Origin: Patagioenas fasciata
Lineage: Eukaryota > Chordata > Aves > Columbiformes > Columbidae
Direction of reading: 5' to 3'
Length of the DNA stretch: 64,000 nucleotides
NCBI RefSeq assembly: GCF_037038585.1
Contig: NC_092520.1
Location: 189,142,604 to 189,206,603, forward strand
A model generated the notes under the pieces. The model had not been told where the DNA came from. It ran no database searches and saw only the letters and a program-made list of their open reading frames with translations. Both the position numbers and the translations under genes were made by a program. Shown here in pieces: positions 42,300-53,400 of the stretch (within the stretch, counting starts at the first letter, position 1; every line of letters begins with the position of its first letter).

Positions 42300-43480
42300 A
42301 GCACAACTCTGCTATTCCAGACCACAGCCCGGGCCCAAGCAGCTGCCTCGGTGCCAAGCGCTTCACAGCACGGGATCTGGGCACCGCAAAAACACCTTTC
42401 CCAACCCCGGTCTTCCCACTCCCAACAACCCGCCATTTCCTACAGAAACGACTTCTGCACGGGACCTCAAGGAGCAGCCTCCTTCCCGCCCGCCTCACGC
42501 CGCAGGGAACCGAGAGCTAAGTGGCTCCTGTGTCAGCTGCACCCAGGCAGCGGAGCCCCGGCGGTTAGACCTGAGGCTGGGTACGAACACACCGCTGTAG
42601 CTCCCCGCCGAGCGCTCCCCCCCCAGACAAACCGCCCAGCGATGGCGGCCGCGGGGGTTCCGTAAACGAACACGACGTGCCCCACTCGACCGCCCGCGCG
42701 GCCTCCCGGCCGACGGTGCCATGTGCCACGGAGGGGGCAGTGTAACTACCCCCCGCACCACCCCTTGCGATCGCTACTTGGTACAGCCCACTCACCTAGT
42801 CTCCGCCAGCCTTCTCGCGCATGCGCACCCGCAAGAGCCCGTTTTCGCGCGGCCGCTCTCGCGCGTGGTTGTGCGCCTGCGCGCCGGGCCGCGCGTCAGT
42901 GGCGCGCGCCGGAAGTGTCGCTGCCACCGTCGTCTCGCGGGAGGTGTTTGGCGGTTGGTGGCGCCGGTGTGAGGCGAAGCTCGGGAGCCGCCGCCATGAC
43001 CTCCGCCTTGGAGAACTACATCAACCGTATCCTTCCCGGGGCAGCCCTGAGGGTCGCGGGAACGGGCCTGTTTTCTCCTTCACGCCCGTGAGGATGCGGG
43101 GGGCGGGGGGGGCAGGGGACCCAGCGACTCGGTGCGCTGAGGGCCGGGCTGGTGGCTGCAGCGCGGCGCGGGGTTGGATGCCAGAGCTGCTGCGGGCATC
43201 AGCCACCTGCGGGCCCCGTAGGGTGTGCGCTGCGAAGGGGTCCCCAGCCCCAGGCAGGCTGCTGAACGACCTGTGCGAAGCATTTTGGCCGGGGCCTCTG
43301 GCCGCACGTGTCCCGCTCCCGCGGGCGGTGTCGCTGCTTGGGGCCTTCGCGCTTGGCTGTGTGGGTTTCTCCTAAGACTGGCGTGGCAGGTAGAATGGAG
43401 GTTAGAGGAGGCCCAGGGAATCGGGTACCCTGTAGCGTCAAGTGCGGCACACCCGATCCTTGCTTGATATGCGACGAGGG
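42300..43480. promoter_or_regulatory. CpG-island promoter of LSM8
   Basis: The only dense CpG stretch in the window; it spans the LSM8 start codon and extends about 700 bases upstream and 480 downstream. Visible motifs include a perfect palindromic NRF1-type site, CGCGCATGCGCA, at 42,816-42,827. A second NRF1-like TGCGCCTGCGC lies at 42,872-42,882. An ETS-type CCGGAAGTG is at 42,909-42,917, about 80 bases before the ATG. A CTCGCGGGAG element follows near 42,934. No TATA box is visible. This is the usual architecture of a broadly expressed housekeeping gene. The long upstream reach of the island allows, but does not show, divergent transcription. The transcription start cannot be fixed from sequence; it is probably between the ETS site and the ATG. 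Confidence 0.85.
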
Positions 43481-46400
43481 ACGAGATTTACAATGAGCCT
43501 GGCCGCTCTAAGGGCTCTTAACGTGTGTTTAGTTATCAACTTTACATCATTTGCTCAGAAGCTGTGAGTTAGTGTTCTTGGAGCCCTTTTCTTGCCAGCT
43601 TTTTGTACTCCTAATAACCCGTGGCCATTTTCAGTTTTATTCACAAGCACTAAGGTAGTAACCCAGAATCATTCAGGATAATGGATGTGTGATCATCCAA
43701 TTGAGGTAGTCACACTATCCGTGTGAGGGGACTGTAGAATGCCAGACTTGAGATCCCCACTGCTGAGCTGTTCTTAAGGGCTTAGGTTAAAGTGTTTATA
43801 AAACTGTTGATTTCTTTCAGTAGTAGTAGTGTGATGAGTAATGGGAAGAGAAGTGAACTCAAATCTTTAATCTGCTTTCAGTGGTGTTCATGCTTGTCTG
43901 TGATTCTCCATGGAAAAAAGTTGATATGCTTTTTTGGCTCTTAATGTCTCTTAAAACTTAATTACATATGAATGTTTCAGAAAACATTAACAACTCTATT
44001 TCAGATGTCTAAACATTTCCTTAATGAACTACCAGGTACTGTTGCAGTAATTACTTCTGATGGAAGAATGATTGTGGTGGGACATCTATTTTTTAACATT
44101 TTATTTACCTTCTTAAAGCCTTTCCACCATGGCAATAAAAAAAAAAAAAAAAGCCAGGATATTATCAATTACTTGTTCACACCTTTACAAAGTGGTTTTT
44201 TTAAGCTGTATGGCAATTATTTTATACTGTACAATTTAAACTTACTTGTTCTTGCCAATCAACTTTGTCCATTGATAAACTTGTGTACTTTGACTTTTTA
44301 TCAGATCTTTACTGTAGGAATGCACAAGGAAATGCATTTCTTTTTCTGTTCAGTAATTTGGTTTATATCTAAAATGTCCTGTTTGTTCAGTAAACTCTTC
44401 AGCTTTCATTATAAAACCATTTCTTCCATATAGTTACAGAAGAACATCAGCTGATAATTGCTGAAGAATTGCTATGGCATTCTGTTTAAGTGTCAAAAAC
44501 TGAGGATTGGAAAACCTATATTAGACTGTATAATGCTATGTTTTTATTGCTTCTACATTTTTTTCTTGTATTCCTCCCCATGCCCATGTATTATTTTTTC
44601 TTGTTTTGAGTTTAACTTACTGGTATGACCATAGCATGAGGCATATATCTTTCTGTCTGTACTTACCTTTGTGTGGCCTCTGGGAAGAGAAAACAGTACT
44701 TTTAGCAGAAATATGCTAGCTTCACCTGATCTTCTGTCTGGTTGGAGTCAGTCTAGTAAACTTTGTGTTGTGATACAAGATAAACCAATTTCATTCTCAT
44801 CTTTTTGATCGAAAGTATGTGGCTCATTACATGGTTAGATGATATAAATGGATATTATCGCTGTTTGAATGATGGAGTTTTACATGAGTTTATGTTTCTT
44901 GATCAGTTACTGATGGTAAATTACACAGATCAATTATGCTATCATTTTTCCAAATGCATATTGAAGTGGCACAGAAATTCTTTGTGTGTGTCTTGAATTA
45001 GGTGGGGTTTTTTTTAGTGCTTTTGTGGAACCGAGCTATTCTCCTTCAAAGAGACACCACTTAAAATTGCATGTTAAGAATTATTTTACTACTGTTGACC
45101 ACAAGAACCTGTTTTTTCTGTTATTTGATTTCATGAATTACTTGATTTCCAGAAACTTACGTACAAGGAAGACTAGAATAGTGTTGAAATAGTAAAATTA
45201 GTTGTCTAGAGCGCCATCATTGGTAAAAGGGAAACTTCATTAAATGCTAAACTTTACTCTAGCTTTTCACAAGAACACTCAGTAGTAAATATTGGTATTT
45301 TTAAAATTGCTTACTGCTTTCAAGTTTAATTCTCCAGCTGTTAACAGTAAAACCTAAATAGAGCATCTGTCCTCTAGTACCTTAGTATTACCACCTTGTT
45401 TGAGGTATCCTTGAGAGCAAAGGTGATAAATTTAAAAGGTAATTGGAGTGCTTTCTTTTTGCATGTTTTTTTTCAGGGAACCCTCAAAGGTTTTGATCAA
45501 ACCATTAACTTGATTTTGGATGAAAGCCATGAACGAGTCTTCAGTTCTTCACAAGGAGTTGAGCAAGTGGTGCTAGGATTATACATTGTAAGAGGTGATA
45601 ATGTGTAAGTATGGCATCTCCTGTTTTAACCAGTTAATAAAAATTATGTGTGTGCATATATATATATATATATAAAAATATATATAATGTATCTATATAC
45701 ACCTTGATAGCCCCAGATGTCTTATATTTTTGTATCTGTGGGTAGCACTTATAGTAATGTCAAAGCTGCGGCACATTAAATAGCGAATAGCTATGCTTCT
45801 GTTAAAGAAGTGATTGCATTCTAGTGACAAGATGTTGTTAGTCTAGATTTACTGCACCGTGAATTAACCAGTTAATATACTGATGGCAATCTAGGAAAGG
45901 TCAGTACAAAGTTCAGCATCTTCCTTTCTTGACTTTATTACAGTCTGTGAAAGGCAGCATCTGTTGATGGAGGAAAAAGTATAGAAGGATGAACAAAAGA
46001 TGAGATAGAACTTGTGTGCAAAATATCACCAATCTGCTATACAAATTTGACTTTGAATAGGATTTTTTTAGATATAGTGTTCACGGGGACCACTTTATAA
46101 ATCTCAGAAATGCATAAAGGTTCCGGCTTGACAGTGTAACAACTGTTGAAGCCAGTGTAGTGACAGGTCAAAGGTATGAGTTGATATTTGATGTAAAATG
46201 CCATGACAAAATGACAGTAAAAGCTCATTAAAAGCAAAGGAAAGTAGTTCGTGTGCCAAACAGATGGGAAGGTTACAAGAAAAGTGGAAAGAAGGCCTGG
46301 TAAGTGGGTCTGCTAGTAAGGTAACTTTTGCAGCAGCATTCTGAAACTGATGGCAAAAAATGAGATTATTTTTTATCACAGCCAGAAAAAGAGCATGTCG

Positions 46401-49400
46401 CAGAGACCAACATGTGAACCTGCACAGGAAAAATAATCTTTTAATGGATATTTCTGTACAAAGAAATGTCAAGACTTGGATTTGTGTCTAGGTGTGTTTA
46501 TCTAACAGTGGGAAAGTGAATAGTTTTGGAAGGCTTTCATCACTTTTGACTTAAACTTTTAAGCAAAAATAAGTAAGTTGACAAATGTTGATTGAGAAGC
46601 TATTGAAAAATAAAGGAAAAGAAGCAGTCATGGGACAAAGTGCTTCTAGGCATTCTGCTGTGCATCAAAGATGGATACTAGAAGCTTGCAGTGAATATAC
46701 AACATCAATCAGAAAAATTCAGTATAGTTCAACATAAGTAAAGGTTGTTAGAAGGAAAGACCATTTCTGTTTTAGAAATGTGTGTTGAATTAGGAAAACA
46801 AAAAAATATTTTATTACTTACAATAATGTATAAAACTATTAAAAATTGTGAAGAAAAGCTGGTTAAAAACCCCAGATCCCTTAAATACCTGTGTGTTGTT
46901 CTGCTGCATGAAAAGCAGAAAGCTTGTGAAAAAGACATTGGGAGTGGATATATTGATTGTTCCTTTTACATCTAGGAGAATGAGACCTTTGATGAAAAAG
47001 CTGTATTTCTCAATGTGAGCTAAAGAGAAACTTGTGCTTTGATATCATACATATTTTTTAATCTAAGATAATTTTTAAAGTTGAAGTGTCACTTTGGAAA
47101 AAGCTTTTAAATGCAGTAGTAACAAGCATCCAGGATCAAGTTCTTTTCACAAAAGAATTCTGAAGGGACTCAAATTTGACATGAGGTTTCATGCCAGTCA
47201 GTACTTGGATATTCAGTTGGCATAAGCAGTTTACATTTGTGTTGTCTAAGCTCCCAACATAGTGAAGATATAAGCAGTGCTGGAACTAAGAAAGCTACTC
47301 AGCTCACCAGATTTCTGTTTCAAGGCAAGTAAATTCCTTTTTAGTTCCCACTGACTGTCATGGAAACCTGAACACCTGTATTGGGATGTCTTATTCTTCA
47401 GCTCAGTCTCACCCTGGTCTCTGGCTATTCTTTTGTAAATACTGATTCATTGGGAAGTAAGAATATTAGGGATTATTAGGAAGAAAACGAAAACAGCAGA
47501 CATTGTCATGTTGTTGCATGAACACCTAGTACGTCACTATCTTTATAGGGATGTGATATGAAAATGCATGAAGAGCGCAAGTGAGAATAGCTAGAGGTAT
47601 GAAGTGTTTTCTGTCAAGGAAAGGCTGAATAGGCAAGTGCTGTCAGTGTGGAGAAAGCACAGCTGTAGTGGTTTCTAGTTGCTGTGAAATCATGAGCAGT
47701 AGGAAATAGGAAGATAACTGCTTCATTTAAATTCCTATAGTTTTTTCTGTTAATGAAAATGGAAGATAATCTGACAATGGATTATGTATAAAGGTATTTC
47801 ACTGCACAATGTAAAACTTAATTGTGGAACTCACTGCTGCAGGATGTAGCAAAGACCAGGAGAAAGCTGAGGTACTTAATACATACTTTGCCTCAGTTTT
47901 TACCAGTAAAACTGGTGGCCCTTAGGACAACTGGCCTCTGGAGGTAGTTGACAGAGATAGGAAGCCAAACAGTCCCCTTGTATTCCAGGAGGAAATAGTT
48001 GGTGACTTACAGAGCCATCTGGATCCTCACAAGTCTATGGGACCAGATGGGATCCATCCTAGGGTGATGAGAGAGCTAGCAGAAGAGCTCGCCAAGCTGC
48101 TCTCCATCATCTTCCAACAGTCCTGGCTCACTGGGGAGGTCTGGTATGATTGGAAATTAGCGAATGTTACCCCAATCCACAAAAAGGGCTGCAAAGCTGA
48201 CCCTGGCAACTACAGGCCTGTCAGCCTGACCTTGGTGCCTGGCAGGGTTATGGAGCAGATCATCCTGAATGCAATCACACAGCACCTTCAGGATGGACAA
48301 GGGATCAGACCCAGCCAGCATGGGTTTGGGAGGGGCAGGTCCTGTCTGACCAACCTGATCTCCTATTATGATCAGGTGACCCACCTGGTGGGTGAGGGGA
48401 AAGCTGTAGACGTGGTCTATCTAGACTTCAGCAAAGCCTTTGACACTGTCTCCCATAATATACTCCTTCAAAAGCTGGTAGCCCATGGCTTGGACAAGTG
48501 CACTCTCTGCTGGGTTAAGAACTGGCTGGAGGGCTGGGCCCAGAGAATGCTGGTGAATGGGGCTGCATCTAGCTGGTGACCAGTCACTAGTGGTGTCCCC
48601 CAGGGGTCAGTGTTGGGTCCAGTCCTGTTTAACATCTTTATTGATGATTTAGATGAGGGGATTGAGGCCATCATCAGCAAATTTGTTGATGACACCAAGT
48701 TGGGAGGGAGTGTCAACGTGCTGGAGGGCAGGAGAGCTCTGCAGAGGGATCTGGATAGACTGGAAAAATGGGCTGATTCCAATGGGATGAAGTTCAACAA
48801 GGCCAAGTGCCGGGTCCTGCACTTTGGCCACAATAACCCCCTGCAGTGCTATAGGCTGGGCACAGAGTGGCTGGAGAGCAGTCAGGCAGAAAGGGACCTG
48901 GGGGTACTAATTGACAGGAAGCTCAACATGAGCCAACAGTGTGCCCAGGTGGCCAAGAAGGCCAATGGTGTCCTGTCCTGTATCAAAAATAGCATGGTCA
49001 GCAGGACAAGGGAAGTGATGCTTCCCCTGTACTCTACATTGGTGAGGCCACACCTGGAGTATTGTGTTCAATTCTGGGCCCCTCAGTTCAGGAAAGACAT
49101 TGAAGTGCTGGAGTGGGTCCAGAGAAGAGCAACAAGACTGGTGAAGGAACTTGAGCACATGACCTATGGGGAGAGGCTGAGGGAGCTGGGGTTGTTTAGT
49201 CTGGAGAAGAGGAGGCTTAGAGGTGACCTCATCACGCTCTATAACTACCTGAAGGGAAGTTATAGCCAGGTGGGTGTTGGTCTCTTCTCCCAGGCAGTTA
49301 GCAATAGAACAAGGGGGCATGGGCTTAAACTCTGCCAGGGGAAATTTAGGCTGGATATTAGAAAGAAATTCTTTACAGAGAGAGTAGTCAGGCATTGGAA

Positions 49401-50266
49401 TGGCCTGCCCAGGGAGGTGGTGGACTCGCCGTTCCTGGAGGTTTTTAAACTGAGATTGGACATGGTGCTTAGTGCCATGATCTAGTAAATGGACTAGAGT
49501 TGGACCAAGGGTTGGACTTGATGATCTCTGAGGTCTTTTCCAACCCAGTCGATTCTGTGACCAAAACCAGAAGTTTATTCAGAAAGCTATTGGATGGATT
49601 AATGTACCATAGTTTCTAGTGGCTGTTACTTCATTTTGTGGATATAACCATTAGCTCATCAGTCTCTGAAGTGGTGAATAGAAGAGCATGCCAGAAGGAT
49701 TAGTGTTAGGGAATAGATTGCCTTTTGTTCTTGTGTTCCCTTTGAGTTAGTTCCCATCCTGAGGTAGCATGGCTTCTATTACCTTAACCTTCTTTTCTCT
49801 TTAAAGCAGTTTTACTGAGTCCACTAGTGTTTTACTCCAGGTAAGTCTTAATGTAGAGCAGGTGAAATAATATATATTATCCCTTGGATAAATCAGTAAC
49901 ATTTTACTAGGCTGCGTTGAAGGAAGTTGTCTTGCTTATCTGATGCTGTATGTGCTTATAAATTGCTACAGTTAGACATTACTCTTGAAAAGCCGTTCTC
50001 TCTCTAAAAATTTTCCAGTTCTCATTTCAGAGGCTAAACTACTGCCTAAACCAGACCAGTAGTATTTAGTTCTTACAACATATAGCTATAGTATCTTCAC
50101 TAGCAAGTTAATTTTATGGCTTTCCAGATTTGCACCAGGGGATTTCAACAAATTATAACCTGTTTTTTATTGCAGTGCTGTCATTGGTGAAATTGATGAA
50201 GAGACAGATTCGGCTCTCGACTTGGGAAATATTCGAGCAGAACCTTTAAACTCAGTTGTGCATTGA
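42996..50266 (+). CDS. LSM8: LSM8, U6 snRNA-associated Sm-like protein (4 coding exons)
   Basis: LSm8 is the subunit that makes the LSm ring the nuclear LSm2-8 form. That ring binds the 3' oligo(U) of U6 snRNA and supports U4/U6 assembly and splicing. Coding exons are 42,996-43,026, 44,036-44,076, 45,477-45,604 and 50,176-50,266. All introns are GT-AG. Codons split at both junctions where the phase is not zero (Arg11 and Val67) are restored. The product is 96 residues, the usual length of the family. The Sm1 motif spans about residues 12-43 (it includes [15 protein letters not shown]). The Sm2 motif includes IVRGDNV at 61-67, followed by an acidic EIDEETD segment. The start has a strong Kozak context (GCCGCCATGA) inside the CpG island. 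Introns are 1,009, 1,400 and 4,571 bases; the third contains a sense-oriented CR1. The donor of intron 2 is an unusual GTGGGA. Retention of intron 3 would give a stop one codon after exon 3. Confidence 0.97.
45647..45701. repeat. TG/TA microsatellite in LSM8 intron 3
   Basis: TGTGTGCA followed by alternating TA units, about 40 bases into intron 3. Confidence 0.9.
47850..49560 (+). mobile_element. CR1 LINE with near-open RT domain, in LSM8 intron 3
   Basis: A 1.7-kb 5'-truncated CR1 in the same orientation as LSM8. The endonuclease is missing. The reverse-transcriptase motifs appear in order: [51 protein letters not shown] (the first catalytic Asp block), [10 protein letters not shown], and FVDDTKLGG in place of the usual FADD. 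The C-terminal [16 protein letters not shown] and LPREVVDSP blocks follow, then the 3' end and a GATTCTGTG tail. From about 48,037 to 49,485 the frame is continuous except for one TGA at 48,577-48,579. The TGA falls where CR1 proteins usually have SWRPV, so it fits a CGA-to-TGA CpG decay. It is non-autonomous (no 5' half) and should be transcribed only as part of the LSM8 pre-mRNA. Confidence 0.96.
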
Positions 50267-50430
50267 AAAGATGAAAATGCACAGGGACTTTGTAAATGTT
50301 TGGTTGTACAGACCTATTTAACAAGGTGGATGATTTTTACAAATTATGTTGAATTTGTTTAGTTACCAGGTTTTTTTATTAATATCTTGTAGTTTTGCAT
50401 GTAAATTAAAATTTCTACGTTTTACTAAAG
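50267..50430 (+). other. LSM8 3' UTR
   Basis: AT-rich sequence after the LSM8 stop. An ATTAAA poly(A) signal lies at 50,405-50,410, within ATTAAAATTTCTACG, and T/G-rich sequence follows it (TTTTGGTGAATTTCTTTTGG). Cleavage is therefore expected near 50,425-50,435, giving a short UTR of about 165 bases. Longer isoforms cannot be excluded. Confidence 0.65.
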
Positions 50431-53400
50431 ACGCTTTTGGTGAATTTCTTTTGGGGTTTCACACTGCATAATTTCACTGTAAAAATACATGCTGAGAAAT
50501 GGAGATAGTATCAGTGATAGTCCTGATATTGTGTATATGTACCTTGTTCTTACAGTGAGATCTCATTCCTAAAGGTAAACCAAGGCTTTTTGTGTTAAAA
50601 TTATTTGGAGGTAGACTGTGCAACAGTCAATTTAACCTTGTCTAAATGTTCTGGCTGTAAGCAGAAAACGAGTTTCTGTGTTTTGGGTTTGTTTTTTGTT
50701 TTGTGGTGTTTGGTTTTGTGGTTTTTTTTTTCCTTTCTATGTAGTGTAGAAAGCAAGAATGTTAAAAGCTTTCACAGTCAAATTAATGGCTTATGCATGT
50801 AGTAGGGTTTTTTGTTGTTTATCAAACATTGTTCTCTAGTCAACAAGACCATACTGGAGATGCAGGAGTTCTTAGTGCCTTAATGCTTGCAAATTAAATT
50901 TGGGAAAGACTTTTGAGCAGGAACACAGAACCTAAGCCAAATATACACATTTTTTTTAAGCTCATTAAATTCCAGACCAGCTCATTCTATACCTTCTCCT
51001 CTCAGCAGCTGTCATGCTGCTTATAATTTGGGTAAGATCTATAGAAAGAAAGCCGCGTGTTTGCTAATGTGTAACCATTGTCTTCCTAGAGTGTAGTTCA
51101 GAAGATACAGGAGTACTTTAGATAGCAAAATTACTTATTTTGAATGAGATTTCCCTTAGTATTGAATACAAGGTTCACAGGTAACCATATAGAACTATAC
51201 CTCAGCAACAGAAGATATTTTCATGTGCATTTTTTTTATATTGATTTTAATATTAAGTGAGATTTGGTACTTTTCATTGCAAGTTCACTGTTTTGAAACC
51301 AAATGTATCAAACTGAAGATATTTGTCCTCCATTAAATCTGTCTCAATTCTTGTAGCTTCCAGCTTGTTTTCAGAGATTGTTCTTAGTGGAGCCCATGAA
51401 GCCCAGGAAACCTTTTGCATCTTTATCATCTTGTGATCTAGTAAAGTAATGTCTTGAAGTTTTTCTGTCTGTATTTCTGCAGAGAATTGTGGAGCAGACA
51501 TCAAATAAGGCAAATCAGAGTTTCTCTGTAATTACGGAAAGTCAGTAATGTCTGGTGATAAGTCATGTTGAAAGAATTGATCAGTTTCATTAAACAGTCA
51601 ACAAAATCATGTATAATGAAAAGCCCTTTTGCTACTGAAACACTGATATTGACACAAGAGGAAAGGAAGTATAGAGAGCAAATTGCATGGATAAAGGACA
51701 AATAAAGCAGATTGCATGAATTACCTGTGTTAGGGCTCAGCAGAAAAAAACACAGAGGCAAAAAGAATAGAATCAGGATGAGCTCATCTTAAATGCACTA
51801 CTTAGCCTTGAGTGTGTTAGGAAAGTTATAGTTGAAATACATACACTCATAGAAGCACTGGAATGACTAAAGAAATCTGTTACTTTATAGTTGAGGTATT
51901 ATGTTTGAAGCTGAGTTATGGGATGTTAATGCATATGGAGACCACCTGCCTCGAACATATGATTTGGAACAGAACTCCTTGATCCTGTGTTTGGTTGAAG
52001 ACTTAAAATATGATGAGCTGCTGATGTTAATTAAAACTGCTTTCTCTGTCCTTGAAGTGATGATTTCAGATGCAAAGCTGTGGAACCAAGGTGGTAAAGC
52101 TGATCAGTAAAATCCAGAGACTGACCAAGTGAGATATCTGAGTAGTTCAGGAATTGCTGAAGCAGGAAAAACATGATCTGGAACATAATAGTTTCACACA
52201 GTTAGGTGTTTAAAACATAGATTACAAGCCCTGTGTTTGGGCAAGTGACCTCAGCTCTTGCATGCACTCTTTCTGGACCCATGAAATTGTTTGTGCAGGG
52301 TTGCAGGAGCTACAGCTTAAAAAAATTAAGACATGTCTCCACTCACAGGCTGATTTAAACCTGGGGGATTCTCCAAGGGATTGAAAAGCTAAGTTTAACT
52401 TCCCTTTCAGAAAAGGATCCTAACAAATACTCTATGTACAAAGCCCAAGTGGGTTGATATGCAGCCCATTGTCAAGCTGATTCTTCTGCAGTGAGGCAGG
52501 CAGAGGATGGTCAGTTCACAGGTCTGACTGGGAGTGTGGGCAGTAGCTGAGCCCTGCCAAGATGGAGCCTGCTCAGAGGCAAAGTTCTATCTAAAACTTT
52601 AAAACTGGCAGCTGTGGAGTTTGTTTACCTTCATGCTTAGACAGCAGCAATGTCAAGCTTTTCAGAGTTGTGATTTTTTTGACTTGCACTCAAATTTTGT
52701 TGAAATTTCTACACCGAATTTTTCTTCAATTCAATGCTGTTGGTCTTGGTCTGGATTTGACTAAAGCCTCTTCTGGATGTATTGGTAAGAGGGTTCAAAG
52801 CCAGGAGACCCAGGAGGTGTTTATTGAAATAGAATCTAGGGCCCAATACGCTTTTAAAAATTAAAATATTAAATATAGCCTTGTGAATTTACAGGAGTTC
52901 TAATCTATGGTGGATAACTAGGTCTTTGTAAGTATATAGTGGAGAGAAAGCACTCAGGAAAACAGTATTTGATGGAAAAAGTTGAATTACAACCCATCTG
53001 AAACAGTATTTTTATTGAAACAAACATGTAGTGCAGTCCAGCTGAAAAATAGGTCACCAGTGAAAGCTAATACATATATTCTTTTTAATATCATTCCTTT
53101 ACTTTCATAGGAAAAATAAATGGGATTGAAACCAGAAGGTGGACATAGAGTGAAGACCCTGTTTTAGTCATTCTAAAACAGAAAGCTAGAGAATATTAGT
53201 CCCCAGAGGAGGAGGAAGAGTCTAGGGTGGAAGCTCAGCAAGTGTGAAGGCTATGCATGTGTCTTGACTAGCTGAACCCACACTGCAGCCAGTTTTTTTC
53301 AACACAAAAGTGTTGAAAGCAGTAAAGATATGAAACATAGAGGAAATGAAGAAGTAAAGCTGAGTTTTTGAGAGGAAAAGTTATCTCCTCAGGTGCTGAG

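Noticed and set aside
42106..43450. Several long overlapping frames on both strands in the CpG island
   Set aside because: GC-rich DNA has few stop codons. The frames are Arg/Pro/Ala-rich, without domains, and overlap each other in many frames.
43972..44433. 153-codon frame that contains LSM8 exon 2
   Set aside because: It reads through the end of intron 1, exon 2 and into intron 2. The Sm-family residues are confined to 44,036-44,076, so only the exon is real.
48037..49485. Reverse-transcriptase frame as a host gene
   Set aside because: It is a 5'-truncated CR1 copy with a stop, an altered FADD box and a CR1 3' tail.
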